Source: Cubamyces lactineus
Lineage: Eukaryota > Basidiomycota > Agaricomycetes > Polyporales > Polyporaceae
DNA: 64,000 bases
Assembly (NCBI GenBank): GCA_022376465.1
Contig: JACDTU010000016.1
Location: 913,051-977,050 of the forward strand
Reading direction: 5' to 3'
Below are positions 1-11,375 of the stretch, piece by piece. Numbering within the stretch: position 1 is the first letter of the stretch; each line of letters opens with the position of its first letter. The translations under genes and the position numbers were made by a program. The notes beneath the pieces were generated by a model. That model was not told the DNA's origin. It searched no databases and saw only the letters and a program-made list of their open reading frames with translations.

Positions 1-1452
1 AGGCCATCGGCTCCCTCTTCACGCCGCTATCGACGCAGCTGTCCCTGTACGCTGGTGTCATTGTCTGCGTGTACGTCCCTGATACATGTCTCTCAATGAT
101 TTCGCATCCTCACATGAGTCTTTGGTAGTATCTCGTTCTGCCTTTGCTACGCACACAACATCTGGCATGCGCAGAACTTCCCCTTCCTGTCGCAGCTCCT
201 CTTTTCCGAGAACGGCACGGAGTACAACCAGCTCGCGATCCTCAACGACGACTTCACGCTCAACAACACGAAGCTCGAGCAAAATGGCCTGCCGTACTAC
301 GCCGCCTCGCAGACGCTCTACCAGGTCTCGCGTACGATGTACATCGGCGCAGCGGTCACGCACTTCTTCATCTGGCACTTCAAGGACGTGTGGGAGGTCG
401 TCCGCAACCTCCGCACACACGAATGCGACGACGTGCACTACCAGAAGATGAAGGTGTACAAGGAAGTCCCGCTCTGGTGGTTCGGCGCGATCTTCATCGT
501 CACCTTTGCTCTTGGCCTCGGCCTGTGCTACGCAGCCGATTCTGGCCTGCCCTGGTGGGGCTTTATCGTGGCGCTCATCTTCACGACGGTCTTCATCCCC
601 ATCCTGGGATCGCTCTACGCCACGGTCGGATACCAGCCGTCGCTGCAATTCCTTATCCAGATGGTCGGCGGTGCTATGATTCCTGGTCGCCCCGTCGCCA
701 ACATGTACTTCACGCTCTGTAAGTGTCAATGTCGACGCTTGCGTGAATAATGCTGACCTTGATGTGATACAGACGGCTACCAGACGTACCAGCTCACGCT
801 GAACCTGCTCCGCGACCTGAAGCTCGGACAGTACACGAAGCTGCCCCCACGGGTGACGTTCGTGATGCAGACCGTCGGCGGCGTCATCGGCGGCATCCTC
901 AACTACATCATCATGCAGTCCGTCATCAACGGCAACCGGCCGATCCTGCTCGCCGTCCAGGGCACGAACACCTGGTCCGGGCAGCAGGTGCAGACGTACA
1001 ACTCGAACGCGATCACCTGGGGCGCGCTCGCCAAGCCGCTGTACAGCCCCGGCGCGCGGTACGGCTTCATCCCGTGGATGCTCATCGCGGGACTCGGCGT
1101 ACCGATTCCGTTCTGGCTCCTGCACCGCAAGTGGCCGCGCGCGGGGTTCAACTACGTGTTCACGCCCGTCGTCGTTGCCGAGCTCGGCTTCCTGTCCGTC
1201 GGCATCAACTCGTCGTGGATGACGTCGCTCGCGATCGCGGTGTTCTCGCAGTGGTACCTCCGCAAGTACCGCCCGCGCTGGTTCCGCAAGTACAACTTCT
1301 TGCTCTCTGCTGCGCTCGACGGCGGTACCCAGATCATGGTCTTTGTGTACTCGTTCGCCGTCGGCGGTGCGTCTGGGAAGGCGATTGACTTCCCGCACTG
1401 GGCGCTCAACCCCAAGGGTAATCCCGACTATTGTCTCCGTTTGTCGGATTAG
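1..1452 (+). CDS. Oligopeptide transporter (OPT family), 3' part
   Basis: Proton-coupled oligopeptide/glutathione-type transporter of the plasma or an internal membrane. The 5' end lies outside the window. Visible exons are 1-70, 129-718 and 773-1452, with introns 71-128 (GTACGT...TTGGTAG) and 719-772 (GTAAGT...ATACAG). Joining them gives one frame with many hydrophobic segments. It contains the family-typical stretches IWHAQNFPF, NGLPYYAASQTLYQVSRT, GGAMIPGRPVANMYF and the C-terminal HWALNPKGNPDYC. The stop is TAG at 1450-1452. About 440 residues are visible of the 700-900 usual for fungal OPTs. No damage is seen. The substrate cannot be told from the sequence. Confidence 0.93.
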
Positions 1453-2558
1453 TTCGCTCTGGAGCGACGCTTTAGCGTCGATGCGAGTGCTGCAGGAGGT
1501 GATAGGCAGCAGTCCTGGTAATGATATGATGTACTGTATGTTATGTGTACTGTACTCTCGCAAGTACGGTTGTAGTCACTATTGGAGTAGTAGCTTTATC
1601 TCTATTCAATTCATTTGGTCTGTCTTGGATGTCCGTGCTGAGTGCCGCTTGAGAGTCGAACAATGATTACTTTCCGTCAACAGGACGCGACGTTGTGACG
1701 TGCGGGAGAGCGGCGACTTCTGTGTGAGACACTATGGCTTTGATACATACCAGTTCTGTCGTCTACGGAGCCAACGAACCCCTGTCCGGTATTGAGCGGG
1801 AGAGAGAGGTGTCGCAGGTCAAATGGGGCTTAACTGCATTCGCCGTCGAGAGTGAGGTACCAAACCCGTAGATGGTTAACATTTGATTATTACGCTCGAA
1901 GTTTTTAAGGATCAAGCACAGCAATTCAAACTGAGTGGGAGGACCATAGTGATTTCTGACATACACACCCCGTGAAGGTAGAAGATTTAGAGTCTAGGGA
2001 GCTTTGCGGTCAGGTCGGCGAGCGCGACAAGAGTGACCTTGACATCATGGTGGGAGTTACAGACAAGGTCACCTTGTAACTCCACTGTACAGACATAACT
2101 TGCGAGATTTGGATATGAGTCGAGGAAGTCGCTGAAAGTAACGAAGGACGATGGGTGTTTTATGGTGAGAGGAGAGCTGAGGAGAGTGTCTCATTACTCT
2201 AGCGCCCGTACTACCATATCTGGACGCACTGCACGCGTCTAGTGCAGCTCGCAGACGCGCTCTGCCGTTAACCACCACTACGCTCGCTTAGCCCCACTCG
2301 GCCACCTGGGACATGTTGACTGACAGCCACGCAGACTGTCAACACAACGCTGGCGACACAGAGTGGAAGCTGAGGCGCTGAAGCCTCTGTTCCGACGTCT
2401 GCCGGCTTAGGATGAGCGCCGAGCTGTCGCCGCTGTTGGTCGAGCTTTGTATCCCGCCCATCAGCTTCCTCTCATGGAGAACACGAAGCACCGGCTGCAT
2501 CAAAAGAGCCCTCTTATCTATAAGGCGAGTCTTTCTTGAGTCTTCACTTGCCGCCACC
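1453..2558. other. Intergenic, no gene recognised
   Basis: Only short, out-of-context open frames are present. It holds the 3' flank of the transporter and the promoter side of the F-box gene. No repeat or RNA gene was recognised by eye. Confidence 0.6.
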
Positions 2559-3934
2559 ATGCCACCCAGCCGTATTCTCTCTGCCATTGGAAAGCCCTTG
2601 CGCTTCCATCGTCGGCGAAGGCGAACACTCGAAGACCTCCCAGTAGAGCTCCTTCAAATCATCTTCTGTATTGCTTGTACGGATGGCGGACGCACCGGAT
2701 GCTCGCTCTCAAGAGTCTCGAAGCGGATTCGTGCTATCTCCCTCTCAACACGCTTCCATTCTGTCGCTCTCGTCTCGGGACTTTCATCGAAACTCACGCG
2801 GTTTGCCACCACGTTCGAGCGTGCATGTGTAGAAGCCGCGAGGCAGACCATATCTCCTCCGATCGTGCGACATCTATGCATTTCAGTCACCCTGAATCCC
2901 AAAGTGCAGGACGCGGACCGTAGGCTCTACATCAAACGCCCGGCCTTTGGAGACCAGCTTGCTCACAACGACGTCGATTACTGCGAAGCCAAGTACCGAG
3001 ATGCGCTCGCGGCGCTCTTCAGGAAAGTGGGCACCTCTCAACTACAGTCCCTCGTAATCACCGGGGATGAGTCGTGGGGAAGAGGAGAAGGCCGCAATCT
3101 GTCTATACCATGTCCCGACGGATTCCCCCTCCTACGCGAGCTGGCGTTCACTGGATTTGGCAGACCGCCATTCGTCCATGCTCGGACACACGAAGTTAAC
3201 GCCATGGAGTATAGCTTACCCGCCCAGCCGCTGTATCCGGTCCTTACGAGACTCGTCATGTCTCCGCGTAACGACGTCGAAGTCGACTTTGAGTGGTGGG
3301 CGCGACATGCGCCCCGTCTTGAAGTGCTGCACATCATGACCAGAGGACCTGTCCAGGAGGACATGAGGTTCTTGCCAAACCTCAAGGTCGTGCTTTGTGA
3401 GTACCCTTGCGATACCATCCTTCCTGAAGAATATGACAGGTCGTTCATACATCTACAGCGAGAAGGCGCAACAAGCATCCTACGGGGGATTCAACTATCT
3501 GGCCAAAATTGCGGGAGGTCGTGTTCGGTTATCACGCGCGCCTCACCACATGCGGTATAGAGGCCGCTCCGGCTGACCGCGACGCTTATATCAACGCCGT
3601 GCGTGCGCTGTCCTCCTACTTCGATACCCTAGGACCGCTCGCTAGCTTCGCACCAAGCAGCGAGCTCCAAGATTCCGCTATGCCGCCGCAAGCGCTGGAC
3701 CGGCGGGATGCAGCCTGGCAGGAGCAATACATGCGCATCGACTGGGAGCTGCGCCTGAATGGGCATCGGGGTCTTTCCCTCGGAGACAGTGAGTACCGGC
3801 TCATGCGCTCCATGTTGATGCTAGAGCACGTACCTGGTCGTTGGATGTCGATGGATCGGATGGGCGTGGTACGGAGGATCATGGGCGCTCGCGGCCGGTC
3901 TTGCCTACTCCAAACCCCCACGGCGTGTGCTTAG
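2559..3934 (+). CDS. F-box domain protein
   Basis: Probable substrate-recognition subunit of an SCF ubiquitin ligase. Start ATG 2559 is chosen because it sits in a near-perfect context (GCCGCCACCATGCC) and directly precedes the domain; an upstream in-frame ATG at 2412 is less likely. An F-box is seen at residues ~28-75, beginning LEDLPVELLQIIF and continuing through SRVSKRIRAISLSTRFHSV. The rest is long and leucine-rich, ending in a target-recognition region with no recognised repeat. One intron is inferred at 3397-3458 (GTGAGT...CTACAG). It joins the first frame to a second open frame ending in TAG at 3932-3934, giving about 437 residues. The domain call is well supported; the exact splice is inferred. 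Confidence 0.75.
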
Positions 3935-4571
3935 CTGCACCTCGCATATAGAATGTGTATATACTGATCCACACCGAATCCCTATTGCGGTATATCTACC
4001 AGAAAGCCGACCGCAGTATCACATCACAGGTGAGACGGCGAATATGCGCAACATCGGAGGTGTGGTTCTTTCTGCATTCATGTCTCCTGCTCATGGCGAC
4101 GTGGAGTATTTTACACACCTGCATTGCCTCCCGAACAATCTTCCAATGGGCCCCGGACGTTCTAGTGACCCACATAGTAGGCGATGTGGAAGAGGTGCGT
4201 TCTTGATCTGTCACCGGGCCCTCGTCATTCATTCTGGCCACATTGCAGGAGATAACCACAACGCGAAATCTTTAAATTACCATGTAAGGATACAGTACTT
4301 GGGCATGTGCACCTTTGTACACTCGCATATGCCCGAATGCTATCGGCGCGTATCGCTTCACTGGCACTCTGCATGACATCGCTTCGATGCCATCGGATGC
4401 ACACCATTCCTTAAGACGCGTGTACTGTGTAGCTATACGTTGCCTCGCGTAAGGCACCCTGTCCTAACTTCAGTTGCTCAGGGCCCACTGGTACATCTGA
4501 AGCGGTAAGCCCTCCTGCCGTCTTTACACCTTCACTTGCCAACCATACCTGACTCTATCGTCAATCACTTC
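3935..4571. other. Intergenic, no gene recognised
   Basis: Short open frames only. It carries the promoter side of the first HET gene. Nothing else is supported. Confidence 0.55.
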
Positions 4572-6891
4572 ATGGGTCCTGCTCTTTCCTGCCACCGAAT
4601 TCGTTCAACGCGCAACTATCAGACCACTAAGGCTGTTGCTTCATCTTCGACTGTCGACCCCATGGCATCTGTATCTCCACCGGACGGTGATGTCTGTGCG
4701 CACTGCCGTGAAACCGTCTTCGCTGCGCGCTTCGGACTCTGGGACGAGCCTGTGGAGATGACGCAGGATGGCGAGGATCGTGTGCGGTGGACGGGAGGAT
4801 ACACGTTCACCACCTCCATGGACGAGTGGGAACGCTGCGAAGAGTCGGACTGTCCGTGGAGCCGTCGCTTCTTCGGGCTCGGGCTTCTGCCAGAATTTAA
4901 GAGGTCCGGCTCGCGCAGAGAGGTGATGCATGTTCGAGTCGGGACTTCTCGCCCGTTGGCTGCCAGTGGGATGGCCGCAGAGATGACTGTCGTGATCAAC
5001 GACTCTGCTGTGGAGGAGTCATTGTTGTTCGCGCATGAAGGTACGTCACCACCAAGACCCCTTCGACGAGCTCGCTAACTTTCACTTGGGACTCGTATAT
5101 CTTTTAGATGATCCTGCTGCAGCGTGGATCGAGGGACGGACGCGCAATCCATACATCGGAAGGCCGAACGTGTTGGCCACGGCGAAGGCTTACATTGAAG
5201 ACTGCGTGCAGATTCATGAACGCTGCAAAGGCCTCGTAGATCGCACTCCACTCCCCACTCGACTCATCGACTGCTCTGATCCCCTCTGCCCCCGCATCAT
5301 CGAGACGAAGAACATCGGCACGTGCGACCCGTACATCGCGCTCAGCTACGTATGGGGCGAAGATCAACCGCACCGCACTACGAGGCAAAACCTCCCTTCC
5401 TATATGGAATCCATGGATATCGCGCTCCTCCCGCAAACCATCCGCGATGCGATTCGTGTCACGCACACGCTCGGGGTCCGATACCTCTGGATAGACAGTC
5501 TATGTATTATACAAGACTCGCGGGAAGACAAACATCGAGAGCTGGCGAGGATGCGGGACGTCTACCTCCACGCGTTGCTCACGATCGACGCAGGCAACGC
5601 GACTCGCGTCTCTCAGGGCTTCCTTCACGACGGAGAGCCTCTCTCGGGGTCTGGCATACCGTTGATCTGCCCTCCGCGCTCAGAAGGAGAGTCTGTTCAG
5701 GTCGGCGTGTTCTACATCTTGCGCCATGGCCCCGAGCACTATGACCCGGATCCGGACATCTGCCCATTTCAGGACCAGCACAGGCTCTCAGACTATGGCA
5801 ACACTGGGAAGCGGGCGTGGTGTCTGCAGGAGGCGCTGATGTCGCGCCGCCACCTTTTGTTCACAGAGCAGGCCCTCCAGTTCCGATGCCGGTCTGCCAC
5901 TCGAAACATCGGCGGCTTCTCTGACGACGCCGACCCCTACTTGAATCAGTGGACTGTGACCTCCTCCATGCCCGACGTCGTCTTTCGTCCTACCCCGTCG
6001 CTTTCTCCCGGCTCGGAGGAATGGGTCGCTATACACAAGGCGTGGCACAACGTCGTGGAGGAATACGTAGCCCGCTCCCTTACCTACCCCTCGGATACCC
6101 TCGTGGCATGTGCCGGACTCGCGGAGGTGTTTGGGCGGGCGCTAGGCTCCGACTATCTCGCAGGCTTGTGGCGCGACAGTCTTCTCCACGACCTCCTCTG
6201 GTTCAATCGCCCGAATCGCGCTGGGCCGAAAGCTGCCGGTCGCACATACCGTGCACCGTCTTGGTCGTGGGCAGCGATAGAATCCACCGCCAGCTCCTTG
6301 GCCGATGGCTTCAGCTATGGCGGAGCATTCTCCAGCGACGGAGGATCTGTGCCTGAGGAGCTCGTCGACGTGATAGAGTGCGCAGTGACTCTGGAGGATC
6401 CTAACCTGCCCTTCGGTGCTGTCACCGACGGTTTCCTCGTCCTTCGTGCAACGCTTCTGGGCCCCTACGAGAGGTGGATCGATCGTTTTGGGCGTACAGT
6501 TCCCGTACCTATGGACGATTCCGACAGTAGCGAAGATGCCCACTCAAGCTGGCATACTCGTCGTCCTGATATGGAACAGCTGGGACGCATATTCAGGACG
6601 TTCCTGGACTTACACTACGGGGATGACGAGGTGGTCGAGAACTTGTGGCTTCTTCCTCTTGTCCTGCAGGATCAAGGTGACGGGTACCCGAGAGTGCAGT
6701 GTCTTGTGGTAGTTGCCGGAGAACGGGACGCTCGCGCAAGTACCGCGTTGGAGAGCCACACTAAGGTATATCGGAGAGTTGGATACTGCAGCATCCAAAG
6801 GTCAGAGTATACGACGAAGTTGTTGGATCCGTTACGGAAGGGAGCTGATGGGCAATGGGGAGGTACTCGCACAGAGATTAAACTTGTATGA
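4572..6891 (+). CDS. HET-domain protein 1, with N-terminal Cys module
   Basis: Heterokaryon-incompatibility (HET, PF06985) protein; members drive non-self-triggered cell death in fungi. Exons are 4572-5040 and 5108-6891; the intron 5041-5107 (GTACGT...TTTTAG) is phase 1. About 750 residues. The N-terminal module has C42-x2-C45, WTGGY, and C89-x4-C94-x-W. HET begins near residue 232 (YIALSYVWGEDQPHRTT) and continues through LPQTIRDAI, YLWIDSLCIIQDS and KHRELARMRDVYLHA. Downstream are SDTLVACAGLAEVFG, YLAGLWRDSLL and APSWSWAA. The C-terminus is TEIKLV. ATG 4572 is the first in-frame ATG; 4662 is an alternative. It is closest to HET2 and HET7 (DDPAAAWIEGRTRNP after the intron). The cellular trigger is unknown. 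Confidence 0.9.
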
Positions 6892-7656
6892 TTACTCGCC
6901 GTTGGGTGGCGATTTGCATTGCGAGTCGACATCGACGCAGGTTGCTATTGACATGGCAAATGGCTCAACTGAGTGATTGCGCTAGTTCGCGTATAAGATG
7001 GCGCGGGTGCGGGCTATAAAATATATGTACAACTGGGACATTGTACCACGATGATGGCCACTCCTGAAAGAAACCATGACCGCCGGGGATTTGGACTTCG
7101 TCTGTCTGCGCCGCCGGGGGAGAAGCAAGCACAGACACGTGGCATAGCGCCTGCCTGCGAGTTGGAGACGACGATCGCATGCTGACCACACTTGACCACA
7201 GCCAGCCTAGCCATCTCATTTTCAAGCATACTCTCAGCGTATGGGAGGCTGCTTGATTGATGAAGCTCGCCATATGACTAGCCGCCCTGCTCTAATTCAC
7301 TTCATCAACATTGTACCCGGAAATGCACTTTTCCATGCGGAACGCCACCATGCATAGCTTGCGTGTGTTCACAGTTCACGCGCTCATGTCAACGCTAAGG
7401 TCTCCTTGGCACATCGTATGAGCCTCCCCTTTAGTTTATACTGCGAAGTTTCGTACCACCTCGCTTACCTCGAGCCTTCCACACGTCCAGCACGCCTGGG
7501 ACACGTACCTGCGCTGTCACGCCAGATCAGCGATATATTGAGGGCGAGACACGACGACCATGACCATCCCAGCACATCAAGGCATCGTCCTCTCAACCAA
7601 GCGCGGTTTGCTTGCTCGTTCTTCTTGCGACTTCTGCAGCTTGTCTTCCCGGCGCG
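6892..7656. other. Intergenic between HET1 and HET2
   Basis: No coding sequence recognised. A TATA-like GCTATAAAATATA lies near 7013-7025 but is far from the next start, so no role is assigned. Confidence 0.5.
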
Positions 7657-10471
7657 ATGGGACGCCCGCGTACATCCATTCGCTCACCCTCTCGGCCGCT
7701 GCGTGTATTCATGTGCTTCCCATCCCGGCTCCTCTGTGAAATTATTTCTACCTCGGGCTCGAAACCCACAGCGGTGTTGAAACGCACAGAATCTCCTCCG
7801 AACAGCCTCTCACCTGAGATGGATATTCTTGCTCTTCAGGGCCCTTCCACCTTGGATACGACTCCGGGCATCGCCCCAACGCCCTCAGCGCATATTTCAA
7901 ACACACCATTTCTCGACATGGCATCATCGCCCACCATACCCATGCCCCATCCCATCGAAACGGTTCCAGATGCCCTTTCCTCTGGTGCGCCCGGGCATCA
8001 AGGATCCTGCTATGCTACTCAACCATCGACTCTCGACGATGCGCAGAGACTCAAGTTGAACGATTCCGCTTCCCGTTCTGGCCCTCTGTCACCGACTCTC
8101 GACGCCGTGGAAGCTACCCTGCCCCTGGTAATTCTACCGGACACGCCTTCTCCCATCGAATCCCCCAGTCCAAACCCTCAGGCTCCCTCCGATGTGTTTC
8201 AGCCCATTGTCAACAGCGTGGATTTACCACCCCGACCAGACAATGTCTGCGTGCGCTGTTGGGAAGGCGTCGTTGCGGCACGCTTCGGGCTTTGGCTCGA
8301 TCCGGTCGAGAAAGTCCGTGACGGCGCGGGCCACGAACGGTGGACCGGAGGGTACGAATACACGGTAGCAGAAGCGGACTGGATCATTTGTAGAGACTCC
8401 CTTTGTTGCTGGGGAGTGATCATACGGGGATCGTCAGCTTATCGGAGCTCGCAGCCCCTACGCTTTGGGACGTGGCATTTTCGGGTCGGAACGCCTGAAC
8501 AATTATCTTCGGGAGACGTAGCGAGGAAGCTAGTAATCGTGGTGAACGACGGCCGACATAGCCGTACGAGCCTGTATGCGCACATCGGTACGCAGCTATT
8601 TCCGTTGATCCTCGGTCTGCCTGCTGATTTGAATGTGACGTGACATAGATGATCCTGCTGCGGCATGGGTCTGGGATCGTACACGGAATCCAATCGTATG
8701 GAGGTCTGACGTGTTGGACATGGCGAAGTCTCTCATTGCAGACTGCGTCCAAAATCATGAACGCTGCCAAGTGTTCTCGGATTTGGATGAGTCTACTACT
8801 CTGCCCACCCGGCTCGTCGACTGCACTGATCCCTTGCGGCCGCGTCTTATCGAGACGAAGGACTGGGACTCACATGCGCGCTATATCGCGCTAAGCTACG
8901 TCTGGGGCCAGGATCAACCGCACCGCACAACTCAAAGAAACCTCACTTCGTACCTCAAGGCCATCGACCTCTCCCTTCTCCCACAGACTATCCGAGACGC
9001 TGTAAACGTCACGCACGCGCTTGGAATTCAGTTCCTTTGGCTAGACAGTCTATGTATAATCCAAGACTCTCTGGAGGACAAGCACCGTGAGCTAGCCAAG
9101 ATGCGGGACGTCTATCTGCGTGCCTTCCTCACGATCGACGCGGCCAACGCGAGCAGTGTCTCTCAAGGTTTTCTCCATGATGGCTTGCCTCTTGACGGCT
9201 CAGAGGCAGTACCTCTGATCTGTCCTCGACGCTCCGCCGAAGAGGTTCTGCAGGTCGGTTCAGTCTACGTCGCCAATGGTGGCCATAACAACCGGAATAT
9301 CAACCCTTGGGCTCCGCCGCGTCCCTCGTACTACGGGCATACGGCGTATCGAGCATGGTGTCTACAGGAGGTGCTGCTGTCCAGGCGCTGCCTACTGTTC
9401 ACGCATATGCACCTCCAGTTCCGGTGCCACTCCACCACCAGCCATGTCGGCGGTCCGCACGGTCGCTTCCACGACAATGATGGAGACCTCCCAGCGCATC
9501 CCCCAGTCACGATCTTCAAACCACCTACCTCCCCGATTTTGTTCGGCTCTCGAGATTGGATGGACGTACACCACTCCTGGCACAAGGTCGTTGAAGACTA
9601 CATGCGCCGTCGCCTTTCGTACCCTTCGGATCGACTGCTAGCGTGCGCGGGGCTTGCCGAACTATTCGGGCGTACGCTACGCTGCGAATATCTTGCCGGG
9701 CTGTGGAGGGAGAGTCTCCTCTACGACCTTCTTTGGTACACAGAAGACGAGGGCGACGGTCTGGGCACAGATCCCCGTGCCCCATCGTGGTCATGGGCGG
9801 CGCAGAATGGCGCTAAATATGACTACTCTAGCGCCGTGTTACGCACTCTCCGTCAGAACTTCCAAGACGGTTCGGGGAGGCTCGAGGTCAACGCTGAAGA
9901 GCTAGCGGAGATAGGAGAGTGCGCTGTCACGCTGGAGACCCCCACGCTGCCTTTCGGACCGGTCACGGACGGATGCCTGACTCTCCGCACACCTCTCCTC
10001 GGCCCATACAAGCTGCGAATCGAAAGCGATCGGCGGAGCGGGGATTGTAGACCAGTCCTCGTTTCCATGGTAGACGTCCTTCGTGACACAGAAGGAGTTC
10101 AGCGTGATAGCACCCACGCCGATGATGTCGTCGATCATGAGACGCAATCGTATTGTCCTGAATTACCCATCAGGCCATACAAGCCATTCGTTGACAAGGC
10201 CTACAAACCCGTCGCGGAAGGCGAAATCTGCGATCTGTGGCTCGCTCCCCTCATCTACACGGGCCACCACTCAGGATTCTACGAACAAGGACCGCACTTA
10301 GAATGTCTCATACTCACTCCGATAGAGCCAGGCACCGGTGTGTATCGGAGGGTTGGCTACAGACGCCTCGATGCATCGAGCAGAGGGGAAGTCCGGAGTG
10401 CTGCTGAATGGCTACGAGGGAAGATTGACGGAAAGTGGAGTTTCCCTCGGGCAGAGATCAAACTGATATGA
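7657..10471 (+). CDS. HET-domain protein 2, with Cys module and long N-terminal extension
   Basis: Exons are 7657-8587 and 8649-10471; the intron 8588-8648 (GTACGC...CATAG) is phase 1 at the same position as in the other copies. About 917 residues. Residues 1-190 are Pro/Ser/Thr-rich and probably disordered. The Cys module follows: C198-x2-C201-W, WTGGYEY, C245-x4-C250. HET starts near residue 389 (YIALSYVWGQDQPHRTT) with FLWLDSLCIIQDS and KHRELAKMRDVYLRAFLTID. The downstream block has SDRLLACAGLAELFG, YLAGLWRESLL and APSWSWAA, and the protein ends AEIKLI. Start ATG 7657 is the first in frame; the open frame extends further without ATG, so an upstream exon is possible. It groups with HET1 and HET7 by sequence. 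Confidence 0.88.
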
Positions 10472-11375
10472 TGTAGAGCTCACCGTGCGTTCTGGTATGT
10501 ATGCATATGCTTCCAATCCTGTCTCCGCTTCGGCGATGGTGGTGTGAGCACTGAACTTTGATACGAACGAATGGGTACAGTTACTCCGTCTCACACGACG
10601 AGCTACTTGCTTGCAGAGGCGGCGATTGCATATGGTATCGCTGTCTCCGAGATGGAAGTATCTTTAGTGAGATCCTAATGATGACATTCCGGGTAGACAG
10701 AGTATGGAGCGGAAGGAGCTGCAGCCGTGGCAGAACTCGACACATACCACACATAGGTAGAGCATGGCCATGCTCTTCGAAGTGGATATCCTGACAACAT
10801 ACGAATGACCTTGTACAAGCCATGAGGGGCAGGTTGAATACGAGCTTACTGACTGTGTACCCTAACGGTTTGGCACCGATGATGGCGACGTAGTACGTAG
10901 TATGTCAGCATTCAACCACTAGAATCGTGAGCTTGCCTCGTTGTGTATGCATGAGGCGAATCAGCATAAGGCCGAATTCAAACTGACTTTCGCGACTCTA
11001 GCGAGTACCCGTCGGCACGCATTCACGTACATCCCTTCACAGCTCCTCCGTATCTTTCATTTCGTTTCGGACAGAGGCATAAAAGCATCTGTCAGTCCCA
11101 CTGGCTTCCTCGTATTCATCTCTTTGATATTGCACCGCGATGAACCACATAACGATCTAATCATAGCTATCACCGGGACAGCCGTGGGATCCTCCAATGA
11201 GTGAGCAGGGTCTACAATCATCCTGTGAGTCTGGCAGTCGCTGTGTAATCCCACCTACGCTCCGTCATCGACGCTACTTGGGCCTGCTTCGTTAGTATAA
11301 CTCCAGCATTCAGCATTTCTCTCCGACGCCACCTCCTCAGCCTCCGTTCTTGCAATTGCTCATCGCGCAGTGGAA
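10472..11375. other. Intergenic with a HET-module relic
   Basis: Holds the relic listed at 10555-10695. The rest (10696-11375) contains no recognised coding sequence and leads into HET3. Confidence 0.55.
10555..10695 (+). pseudogene. Relic of the HET N-terminal Cys module
   Basis: One frame reads NGYSYSVSHDELLACRGG, then DCIWYRCL and IFSEIL. This matches the module of HET3, HET4 and HET6 (for example GGYEYNVSHDELLTC followed by SNCVWYRFL and IFSEML). The C-x4-C-x-W pair is kept, but the first C-x2-C, the joining intron and the whole HET exon are missing. It is a fragment of a ninth array member, orphaned between HET2 and HET3. Confidence 0.8.

Noticed and set aside
58..1563. 501-codon minus-strand open frame
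   Set aside because: It is antisense to the transporter exons, charged and repetitive in a way typical of GC-rich shadow frames. The plus-strand exons match a known family with clean splice sites.
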